From positions 1 through 12,890 of the forward strand of contig RXOD01005689.1 in NCBI GenBank assembly GCA_005223375.1: 12,890 nucleotides of DNA. Reading direction: 5' to 3'. A program made the translations under genes and the position numbers. Every line of letters begins with the position of its first letter. Positions within the stretch are counted from its first letter, which is position 1. Source of the DNA: Amoebophrya sp. AT5.2 (lineage: Eukaryota; Sar; Dinophyceae; Syndiniales; Amoebophryaceae). The notes below the pieces were generated by a model that saw nothing but the letters and a program-made list of their open reading frames with translations, was not told the origin of the DNA and ran no database searches. Of the stretch, positions 1 through 7,353 are shown piece after piece.

Positions 1-1364
1 CGGCTGCCGGTGTCCGGCGTGGGCCCCGCGCTGCTGGGACGTCACGTGGATGCGCGCGACGAGGATATTCACGGACCACATGTTCGACTACCTCACGCCC
101 GCGGGGAATCCCTTCAAAAAGACGCTGGACTCGGATCATAACACCCGCAGTGCTGTCGTGGGCACGACCTCCACAACGTCGGGCTCACCATCTTCGAGTA
201 CAACTTCTAGTACAAACGAAGACTCTACTGATTCTACTCACTCTGACTCGCACTCCTTGCAGCACGACGGAAGAACACACACGTCGAGCACGACGACTCC
301 CACGAGCAGCAAGAAGTACGACTACTTCATGCGGCTAGACAGCGATTTTTTTTTCGTGAAGACGCCGGAGTTCGACGCGGTGAAGATGATCCACCATAAC
401 AACTGCGCATTCGCGTACCACCGGCTGTCGATCGAGGCCCCCGGCTGCTTCGACAATTTCCAGGACTATGTGAATGGCTTCGCGCAGCTCAACCAGATCG
501 GGGAGGGTGACGAAGAGTAAGGCAATCGAAAAAAAGCTCCTGAAAGAACACAAGTTTAGCTTTAGTTGTTCGGCCCTATACAATGGCTTTGCGGGATGTA
601 TTTGTGGGAAGAGATGTAGTCTTTCGATGCGGTTCAAGAGGAAGCAATCGAAAGATGAGAGTGCATCCTTTGAAGCATCCATCCGGCATGAGGCGAAAGG
701 GCTCGGTGGAACGCTTCTGGGTCGCTGCTTAACTTGGTTTGTCTCGTCTCTAGTAGTTGCTTTTCTACTTTTTCTTGCTTTGCATTGGCTGCGCGCGCGC
801 CCGCACGCCTCGCCGCCAGGAGGTGCCGCTAACTTCAAAGAGGTTTTACTAAAAGTAATATTGGTGCTGGATGCTTTTTCCGCCCTGTAAGAAGACGAGT
901 TTCACCGGCGCACGAACATCCGCATGGGCCACGGCGTCGCGGCGGCTGGCGGCCAGTGGACGGTGGGCGACGTGCGGCTGTTTACCAGTCCGATCTACCG
1001 TCTGTTCGCGAAGGGCGCGGGCCCGGGCATCTACAAAAACCGGTGGGCGGACCAGCTGATCTTTGCGGCGGCGGTCATCCTTCTGGGGAACAAGCAGTTC
1101 TGCTTCCACCCCATGTTCCAAGACGCCGAGCTCTTCGTGCACAAAAAGCAGGGTTACGCGGATAGAGGGCTGTGGGAAAAGTGCTACGCGGTTGACGGCG
1201 GAGAGACGAATGCTGCCGGGGTGGCGGGGGAAGATGGTGCGGTGAATACGGTCGCCGCCGCGGTAGACAGGATGCTGGAGAGCTACCCGAGGGGAAGCAG
1301 GAGCGGTAGGGAAGGGGAAGCACGTTCTGATGAGAGCGTCCTGCCAAGCAGAGCGGAGCTCTGA
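1..1364 (+). CDS. GT15-like (KRE2/MNT1 type) glycosyltransferase, 5' end outside window
   Basis: Probable Golgi/ER alpha-mannosyltransferase of family GT15, which uses GDP-mannose with a divalent metal. The frame is open from base 2, so the gene begins upstream. Two exons are inferred, 2-506 and 892-1364, giving 325 residues and a TGA stop. Exon 1 carries KKYDYFMRLDSDFFF, matching the metal-binding DxD region of GT15 enzymes. Exon 2 carries QWTVGDVRLFTSPIYRLF and IYKNRWADQLIFAAA, which resemble the family's 'fEiGDlrFfrs...' and 'YERWGDAPVHS' blocks (family pattern from general knowledge). Each half alone has only part of the fold, which supports joining them. A Ser/Thr-rich insert of about 60 residues (about nt 141-315) lies just before the DxD block. 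The last 45 or so residues, after EKCYAVDG, look unstructured. Family assignment is by motif only; a more distant nucleotide-sugar transferase is possible. Confidence 0.6.
507..891 (+). other. Intron in the GT15-like gene (GT-AG, boundaries partly ambiguous)
   Basis: The exon 1 frame hits TAA at 518 and the exon 2 frame has TAA at 888, while the glycosyltransferase similarity continues across the gap. Removing 507-891 (GTGACG...TGTAAG) gives a canonical GT-AG intron of 385 nt and restores the frame as ...IGE-EDEFHRR. TACTAAA at 847-853 is a plausible branch site about 40 nt before the acceptor. A better-looking donor, GTAAGG at 517, has no in-frame AG partner. An alternative cut at 518/899 uses the shared GAG at both ends and is non-canonical (TA...AG). 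All of these give the same downstream frame. Confidence 0.6.
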
Positions 1365-1968
1365 CTCAGATCGGCAGCTCTTGATTGCATTCAAAAATCG
1401 GATGTCGGGAAACGATCAACGCATGAAAAACGGCGCATCACAATGTACCACGCAGAATCGCAGGAGCATACGAGACCCCCAAGATGCCATCAATGCGATC
1501 TTCGGATCACCTGTCCACATGAGCGAAGCGATCTGCAACCTTGAATCAATTTGATTTTCGCATCGATATTGTGACGGACGACCGATGTTGTGATTGTGAA
1601 GAAGAGAACAATTCGTGCTCTTGAGAGGAGGAGAGAAATGCGGCGGGCTTCGAGTGCTGGTCGTAGGTATTTTCGTCGCGATCGATTTCCGAGTCGAAAA
1701 TTCTTCACTAATACTCCCTAAAGTAGACCATGACCCCCAACGGTGCTTCTATTCCTCCGCATTCCACCATTGGGAAGCCGACGGACATCGTCATCTCGTC
1801 CCCCAGCCCAAGGAGCAGAAGGAACACGAAAACGAAACCTACACCCCCAGCTTCAGCAGCAGGACATCATCACCGTGCTTCACGCAGATACTTACGCCGA
1901 GTTAGTTGTACGTTGATTTGCCGCCGTCCCCCAGACTACGACCAGGTGTCCGCCTTCAGACGTCCACG
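1365..1968. other. Intergenic region between the GT15-like gene and paralogue 1
   Basis: This 604-base stretch contains copy A of the dispersed repeat (1393-1546). It also holds an ATG-started frame at 1730 encoding a Pro/Ser/Arg-rich product that runs past the ATG at 1969 in another frame and stops at 2008. That frame has no recognisable domain and no counterpart before paralogue 2, so it is not called a gene. It could be leader sequence or an unrecognised 5' exon. Nothing else was seen. Confidence 0.5.
1393..1546 (+). repeat. Dispersed repeat, copy A
   Basis: This matches 5600-5773 in the same orientation. Shared blocks include GGATGTCGGGAAACGATCAA, CATACGAGACCCCCAA, ATGCCATCAATGCGATCTTC and GTCCACAT. 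Copy A lacks about 8 bases (after GGATCA) and 9 bases (after CTGCAA) that copy B has. Reading frames in the two copies diverge by frameshift, so the similarity is at the DNA level and not that of a protein-coding gene. It sits 29 bases after the stop of the GT15-like gene. Confidence 0.85.
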
Positions 1969-2956
1969 ATGCCTTCGACGAACACAAACGAGTCTGGCAC
2001 GCCAATAATCGTCTCAACCGCAACTATGCAGCGCTGCCAGGAATGGCTGGACGGCGGATATGCCGAGCCGCGGCGAAGTGATTTCGGGACCTGCAAGTTT
2101 TGCGAGCAGTATTTCAATTTCTTTGGACGAGTGTGGATTAAAAGATCGATGTGGATGCGCTTCGAAGTGACAGTAGCCACCTACAACGCTGCTACTTTCT
2201 TACTGACTGATTCTATTTCGGTTGATTGATAGTAAATATGGCTGGCTGGTTGATAAATAAATAATTGTCACTGACAGACTGCGACTGGTTGATAATAAAA
2301 AAATAAATATCTTAATCTTTCATCGCATTCGCAGCTGCTTTGCAAAAGCAAATTTACTCACCAGTATCGGCTGCTTCAATCTCGTTCCGTCCAGCGGACC
2401 TTCTGCTCGAACAACCTGCCCGCCGGGTAAATGCTGTCGTCGCGAGTATGTCTGCGAGTATGACGACTACCAGCCCATCGAGGAGATGAGGAACAAGGCA
2501 AAGCCGGCGTCCAGTGCGAAGGGTAACAAGAAAAGGGGCAAGAAGCAGCCCGGCGCGGTCGTCAAGTCGAACGACAAAGCGAGCGGCGCGTTCGTCGAGG
2601 TCCATCTGCCACCCGTGAAAGTCTCCGATGTTGGGGGGGTATCGTCGGCTCCGCAGCTGCAGAAGGTCCGGACGCGCGTCTCCGGCTTGTGGAAGCCGAA
2701 GGAGCACGAAGAGTGGCCCTGGACACGCTATCAGCTCGTCGATTTCCTCACCCCAACGGAGGACAAGGACGGGTATTACGCTTCCACTGTGCAGATCGTG
2801 CTGAGCGATAGAACTCCCTTCGTAGAGCTACTGGACATGGTAAACGCAGTAACGAAGGCAGAGCTCAAAGACGCGAAGCTCGTGAAGGAGCACGGGTCGC
2901 AAGTCCACGCCGCCGAAATGGGACCGAAGTTCGAAGTCGAGTTTTTTGAGCAGTAG
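1969..2956 (+). CDS. Tandem paralogue 1: Cys/His-rich, Lys-rich-linker protein of unknown family
   Basis: Function not recognised. Two exons, 1969-2108 and 2365-2956, give 243 residues ending in TAG. The ATG at 1969 is chosen because the first residues (MPSTNTNESGTPIIVSTA) align with the start of paralogue 2 (MPMNKNAAGVPIFVPDAA). Residues 42-77 hold C-x2-C-x-H-x2-C and then C-x4-CC-x5-C, with REYVCEYDDYQP following. All these Cys/His positions are kept in paralogue 2, so zinc binding is a reasonable inference. A Lys-rich stretch follows (about 90-115, with NKKRGKK), which could act in nuclear targeting or nucleic-acid binding. The C-terminal domain (about 140-243) has conserved LQKVR, GLW-x-PK, LV-x-FLTP-x-E, YxAS, TPxxELL, KAE and GSQV elements. 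The downstream sister gene starts about 750 bases after the stop, indicating tandem duplication. Confidence 0.75.
2109..2364 (+). other. Intron in paralogue 1 (GT-AG, phase 2)
   Basis: The intron runs GTATTT...ACCAG, 256 nt. Splicing joins CA to T and makes a His codon (CAT), giving CKFC-EH-IGC. The equivalent junction in paralogue 2 makes CAC (His), so both products share C-x2-C-x-H-x2-C. The interior is AT-rich with two near-copies of CTGGTTGATAA (2246 and 2285) and stops in all forward frames. Confidence 0.85.
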
Positions 2957-3705
2957 TTTGGCTGTTTCTTTGCGTCTTGTTGTAGGTTCAATCATCTGGA
3001 TTCGTTTGTACAATGTAAATGATCATCGGTGCTTGTTCTTTCACGATTTTGCGGACACCAAACAAACTGCGTTCAGTAACGGCTTTTACAACTACTTGGC
3101 GCTACCTGTATGTACGAAATACAAAGCCACTTCCTATCATACAGACAGAATCAATTTTGCGACAGAAAAATTTGAATACACTTACATACACGATGAACAT
3201 CGCAACGCAACCTGGAAGGACAAACCGAAACATGCCCGGTAAGAATCCGGTTTCGACGTGTACAATCAAAAATGTCATGTGCTTCCGCAGTACGAGTACG
3301 CTGACGCCGCAACATCGGTGAAGGAGGTTATGAATGATCGATGACAACCACAACCCCGAGCGTGCTGCGTGTCGTGATGAAAGCGTCGCAAACAGAAGTA
3401 ATCGGCGGGCCACTCGTCGAAAAAACATAGAGAGTACAAGCTAAAAATTCTGTAACCCAGCCGTTCCTTTTTTCATGTTTGACTTTCGTGCAGTCGATGT
3501 GGTTTTTTCGCGATCCATCGTGAGAGATAGACAAGACGGCTCAGTCTTCTCGTTTGTCGCATTGGTTCGAGCATAATCGATTCAGACAGTCCACAAAGAT
3601 CATCAGCATATACTAACTACCTGTCACCGATGAAGGTTCGCAACGTGCACTGCGAAGAGTAATTTATCTTAATTTTCGATCCGTAAAAGCCGAGTAGAAC
3701 ACAGA
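2957..3705. other. Intergenic region between the two paralogues
   Basis: This 749-base stretch has no supported gene. A minus-strand open frame (3102-3428) and plus-strand frames here have no domain, no paralogue support and AT-rich composition. It presumably holds the 3' end of paralogue 1 and the promoter/leader of paralogue 2. No repeat shared with the rest of the window was found. Confidence 0.5.
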
Positions 3706-4649
3706 ATGCCGATGAACAAGAACGCCGCGGGGGTCCCGATCTTTGTACCGGATGCCGCAATCTATCGAGCGCAGCAGCTTCAGCAGTTCTACACGCAGCA
3801 ACAGCAACCAAACGGAAACGCCGCCGCCGGTGCGGTTCTTCAAATGAACCCCTGGATCCTGCAGAAGCGCTCGCACAATAACGAATCCTGCTTCTTTTGC
3901 TCTCAGTATATCGCTTTTTTCGCTGTCTTGCTCATGCTCTTGCGACCTAGTAGTAGTAGTATCAGTGTCAGTGTGCGATTTGTGTTACGAAATTCTAGCT
4001 GCGTGCAACAGTACAATCCAACTCTCTCCACCTCAGCATCGGCTGCCACAACGTCATCCGACAACACCCCCGTGGGAATGCGTCGCGGACCTGCTTGCCC
4101 GGTGAGTGTTGTCGCCACGAGTACGTCTGCGAGTTCGATGATTATCAGCCGATGAAGAAAAGCGAGGAGAAACACGGTGCCTCGTCAAAGGCGGCCGCAT
4201 CGAAATCGAATAAGAAGATGGGCAAGAAGGAGGTGGCCAAGTCGAACGACAAGGAAAAAACGATGACGCAGTTGAAGCCGGTCAAGGTCGGCGACGCCGC
4301 CCTCCCGTCGGTCCAGCAGCTCCAGAAGGTCCGCGTGAGGGCTACCGGCCTCTGGGAGCCGAAGAGTAAGGGTTGGGAGCCGTGGCAGTGGAAGTCAGCC
4401 AGCGAGCTCGTGACGTTCTTGACACCGGTCGAGAACACAACTACGTACAACGCCAGCTTCGTCGGCATGGTTCTCAGAGACCACACCCCCTACGAAGAAC
4501 TGCTGGAAGCCGTCAACGAAACCGTGAAGGCAGAAATGACAAATCCGGAGCTCAAGAACACGGGTTCGCAGGTTTACGCAGTGAAGAGAGGGCGAACGAC
4601 GAAGATCGAGTTCCTGGACGACGCGGACGAAGAGCAGGGCAGTGCGTAA
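3706..4649 (+). CDS. Tandem paralogue 2: Cys/His-rich, Lys-rich-linker protein of unknown family
   Basis: Same unrecognised family as the gene at 1969-2956. Two exons, 3706-3905 and 4037-4649, give 270 residues and a TAA stop. The N-terminus is longer than in paralogue 1 because of a Gln/Asn/Ala-rich stretch (QQLQQFYTQQQQPNGNAAAG). The Cys/His block (about 62-98) reads CFFCSHIGCHN, then TCLPGECC and HEYVCEFDDYQP. A Lys/Ala/Ser-rich linker with KSNKKMGKK follows. The C-terminal domain (about 155-255) shares LQKVR, GLWEPK, LVTFLTPVE, YNAS, TPYEELL, VKAE and GSQVYA with paralogue 1. It ends in an acidic tail (DDADEEQGSA) absent from paralogue 1. Zinc binding and nuclear or RNA-related roles are inference. 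The start ATG aligns with that of paralogue 1. Confidence 0.75.
3906..4036 (+). other. Intron in paralogue 2 (GT-AG, phase 2)
   Basis: The intron runs GTATAT...CCTCAG, 131 nt, with a pyrimidine-rich 3' end (CTCTCTCCACCTCAG). Position and phase are identical to the intron of paralogue 1: inside the His codon of C-x2-C-x-H. Length and sequence differ. It has no stop in the exon 1 frame, so an unspliced transcript would read through and then end shortly after 4140 in the wrong frame. Confidence 0.85.
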
Positions 4650-4851
4650 TACGGTTATGGTTTACCATTCGGTGGGATGACTGAACATCATCGATTGATA
4701 GAAGGATTAGAAATGATAAAGGTTCATCTGGTGGAAATTGCGATGCGCGGAGTTTGCCAATGTGGAATTGAGACGTAACGCGAGAGGCTGGAACGGGGAG
4801 TCAGAGTATTATTGGACGAAGGGATAGGACAGTGCACGACTGCGGCGTGAT

Positions 4852-4867
4852 CTTGTACACAGACTGA
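4852..4867 (+). repeat. 16-bp direct repeat, first copy
   Basis: CTTGTACACAGACTGA is repeated exactly at 5010-5025, 158 bases downstream, in the same orientation. The flanking bases do not match, so this is a short exact repeat and not part of a longer duplication. Its function is unknown. Confidence 0.8.
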
Positions 4868-5009
4868 CTAATCACTCCGTCGATACGGGAGACTCCGATG
4901 TTCACTGTCTCGCTTACCGTACTATACTGAGTGCAAGTGCAAATGTCATTACGTGACCTAAAGGCATGATCCCGGTGTGCTGCGCACCACGAATACCTTA
5001 CCTTGTTAC

Positions 5010-5025
5010 CTTGTACACAGACTGA
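5010..5025 (+). repeat. 16-bp direct repeat, second copy
   Basis: Exact second copy of the 16-mer at 4852-4867. It is preceded by TACCTTACCTTGTTAC. Its 5' part (GTTACCTTGTACA, 5005-5017) recurs at 12024-12036, upstream of the DUF1275-like gene. Confidence 0.8.
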
Positions 5026-5599
5026 AGACAAATATGTATGAATTACCGATGCTCATGAAGGTACAGGTAGATGATTTTGCTTGACAGAAGTATTTTGCTT
5101 TAGCCTACTAGCTGAAAAAAAAGTATTTTCCTTTAAAATCGATGTAGATTGCGATAAGACCCCCCTACGCCTACGTGTAGAAGGTGTACATGTACTTCAG
5201 ATCACAACTTATTATGTGCGTCCCCTCGCTCACCCCTAGGACATCGTAAGAAAGTAGAGAACGCATACGCATGTACAGACGCAGGATGAGGCGAAAGGGC
5301 TTTCAGTTGTTCCATAGAGTGCGTACTCCGATGGGCGGTTGTTACGTTCCACGCCGACAGTGGGTGCTGGACGATTAAAGACCGATGATCTACCGTTCGT
5401 GACTCGCTCACACTCTACACAGGAGCTGACGACAAGATGAAGAACAGTGGAAATTGAAATGTACAATCATCGACGTCGGGTCTCCTCCGGCTCGATTGAT
5501 TCAAACGGCTACTTATGAGCTCGCGAGGATAAATTTAAGCATCCGGCGTATCGTCGCTCCAAGTAATTTATGGTCTTGCGTCTCCGTGAGTCGAAAAGG

Positions 5600-5773
5600 A
5601 AAAATTGGATGTCGGGAAACGATCAACGCATGAAAGACGACACATCATTTAATGTACGACGCAGAATGGCAGCAGCATACGAGACCCCCAATATGCCATC
5701 AATGCGATCTTCGGATCAACGCTTCCTTCGTCCACATAAGCAAAAACGATCTGCAAGGTAAGGTACCTTGAAT
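5600..5773 (+). repeat. Dispersed repeat, copy B
   Basis: Same-orientation match to 1393-1546, about 4.2 kb away. It is longer by an insertion after GGATCA and by GGTAAGGTA near the 3' end. The second insertion completes a palindrome at 5754-5770. Copy B lies in the long gene-free gap and copy A next to a gene end. No protein, terminal inverted repeat or target-site duplication could be recognised, so the class of repeat is unknown. Confidence 0.85.
5754..5770. repeat. Short palindrome at the end of repeat copy B
   Basis: CAAGGTA-AGG-TACCTTG forms a perfect 7-bp inverted repeat with a 3-base centre. Copy A has only CAACCTTG at this point. The left part plus centre is also the exact reverse complement of TACCTTACCTTG at 4994-5005. 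Confidence 0.7.
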
Positions 5774-6069
5774 TTCTTGCACATTCACTGCTCATGCGAA
5801 GATGTCGTGCGAGAGTAAATGTAGTAATTTCACCGATCAACATCAATGACAATGCATAGTAGTATTAAAACTACACGTAAAGTTAACCCCCTAGCTCGGG
5901 TATGATCAGCATCCCTATAGAATTGTTTCAAATTAGAGCTCTTACAGCAATTCGATCTCGGGTAAACCTCCGCCGCGGCCGCGGGGGGCGGGGGCAGTAG
6001 AAGCAGGAAGACGCGAATCACTTTGTCAACTTTACTTTCCATTGATTGACGCGTTCCGTTCGCTGCATC

Positions 6070-6759
6070 ATGGCGTCATCTGCCCAGCAGCGCAAGCGGC
6101 GAAAGCAGAACAGTTCGAGCTCGTCGGAGGACGAGATCCCGTCCGACGCATCCGATGTGCAACAAAACGAATTGGGAGTGGGTGACAACCGCCAACTGCG
6201 TGACGGCATACCGGGCATCTCGAATGCGGGCGACGGCGAAACCGATTTCGACCTTGATTGGCTTGGGAATGGTTCGGCGGATCCGGCGCCCCGGCCTCTT
6301 GGTAGTTTCTCCTCAACGGAACCTCTGGGCAGTTTCGCGGTTGTTCAGCAAAAGGCAGCTCCGAAGGTCCTTCCCTTCTCGAGTCAGGCAGAGCGGGAGA
6401 AGGAGCTGCAAGTGACGCGATGCCTGCTCCGCGTTGCGCAGGACCTCGCCCACGAGAATAAGTTGACGGACGAGCAGGCAAGTAAAATCCTCGAGATCGG
6501 GCGAGAAGTCGCCGCGGAAGAAATGGAGAGCATGCGACAAGGGCGCCAGCCCGGGGCCGCCGGAACATCTGCTTCGCGCAGCCCACCGCGGTCAGGAGAC
6601 GCAGGAACAAAAGTGAGGATGGAAGGCACCTTGGACTGCTATAACATTGGCGTGCGTGAGACGCAGATTCGCGCCTCGAACGTGCGCGTGACGAATATGC
6701 AGAACGCCGTCCTCATGGAGGCAAAAAGCATGAGGCTGTACCTGGAAAAACGCACATAA
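6070..6759 (+). CDS. Hypothetical protein, basic/Ser-acidic N-terminus, probably nuclear
   Basis: Single-exon frame of 229 residues, from ATG at 6070 to TAA. Not recognised. The N-terminus has a basic cluster (RKRRK, 8-12), then five serines and SEDE, a pattern typical of a nuclear localisation signal beside casein-kinase-2-type sites (inference). Residues about 30-100 are disordered in character (Gly/Asp/Pro/Ser), with two LGSF-containing repeats (PLGSFSSTE, PLGSFAVVQ). Residues about 106-157 are strongly helix-like (LQVTRCLLRVAQDLAHENKL and EIGREVAAEEMESMRQ). The last 50 residues alternate hydrophobic and polar residues and end LYLEKRT. No signal peptide or membrane segment is seen. GC-rich codon use like its neighbours supports a real gene. 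A non-ATG extension of a few codons is open upstream but unneeded. Confidence 0.65.
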   Translation: MASSAQQRKRRKQNSSSSSEDEIPSDASDVQQNELGVGDNRQLRDGIPGISNAGDGETDFDLDWLGNGSADPAPRPLGSFSSTEPLGSFAVVQQKAAPKVLPFSSQAEREKELQVTRCLLRVAQDLAHENKLTDEQASKILEIGREVAAEEMESMRQGRQPGAAGTSASRSPPRSGDAGTKVRMEGTLDCYNIGVRETQIRASNVRVTNMQNAVLMEAKSMRLYLEKRT

Positions 6760-7353
6760 AGAAAGGATGCCTTTTGCATTTAATCTAAATCGAAAGTATA
6801 CTGAGCTACAAATATTAAGCGAGTTAGCATGATGTTGTCGCGCTGATAAATTTTTCGCTTTCGCACATTGATTGGTCTCTTTGCTGCTGTGAGCAAATGA
6901 CTCAGGCGTTGTTCACGCGTAGCAGATCTTGCCGTGAGATCCGTAGCGATCCGCTTTCTACTTTCTGTGTGTCGATCAAGCAAAGCAAAACTGCTTTGTC
7001 GAATATCGTTGGGTTTGCATCATCAACACCAGGAGTGAAGAGATCCTCGACCTCAATTTTTCACGGCACATTCATTGTCGAGCTGCAGTCAGGCGAGCTC
7101 AAGACTCATTCGTAATATAAACATCGATGTTCTTTTTAGTATGGAATCGTGTGCTGTGAGGGTCATTTTTCTTTTTGTATTAAGTGCAGAAGTCCCGTGA
7201 TGCCCCTGACAATACAGCAAGAAAACAGAAACCGAGGAAGGAAGAGAGGAATAAGGGAAATCTAAGGCAACACTGCCGCAAGATTAACATCATCAAGTGC
7301 AGAAGCTACAGCTAGTCGAAGCGTGTCAGTTGTCAGATAGCGAGACAGAAAGA
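6760..7353. other. Intergenic region upstream of the large RING-H2 gene
   Basis: 594 bases without a supported gene. A 72-residue ATG frame at 6897-7115 has no recognisable domain and is not called. A pyrimidine-rich tract ending in GTATTAAGTGCAG (to 7189) looks like a splice acceptor, and AAGTGCAGAAG recurs at 7295-7305. This suggests that a 5' untranslated intron or trans-splice site may lie here. Positions about 7215-7265 are purine-rich. Confidence 0.4.

Larger units (their letters stand above)
4650..6069. other. Long intergenic region with repeats
   Basis: 1420 bases without a supported gene. It holds a 16-bp direct repeat (4852/5010), a cluster of TACCTT-type units (about 4994-5017), copy B of the dispersed repeat (5600-5773) with a palindrome near its end, and a very GC-rich patch (about 5968-5998). 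The 16-mer at 5286-5301 also occurs in the first intron of the window. Short open frames here are unsupported. The last 70 bases are presumably the leader of the gene at 6070. Confidence 0.55.

Noticed and set aside
474..890. 138-codon frame running through the first intron
   Set aside because: It overlaps the end of exon 1 in a different frame and has no homology; removing the region restores the glycosyltransferase.
849..1394. Minus-strand frame of 181 codons, and similar antisense frames at 335-838, 7936-8481 and 9790-10359
   Set aside because: They are antisense to well supported GC-rich exons and show only shadow composition (Arg/Pro/Ala-rich), with no motif.
1330..1554. Small frame with MSGNDQRMK, also seen near 5609
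   Set aside because: The shared peptide comes from the dispersed DNA repeat; the two frames diverge by frameshift right after it, so there is no selection for coding.
2981..2995. GGTTCAATC resembling a tRNA B box
   Set aside because: No matching A box, acceptor stem or anticodon arm could be built around it.
3102..3428. Minus-strand hydrophobic frame of 108 codons between the paralogues
   Set aside because: The hydrophobicity comes from reading AT-rich DNA in antisense; no family, start context or paralogue supports it.
6897..7115. 72-codon ATG frame between the nuclear hypothetical and the RING-H2 gene
   Set aside because: It is short, has no domain, and its composition is like the surrounding non-coding DNA.
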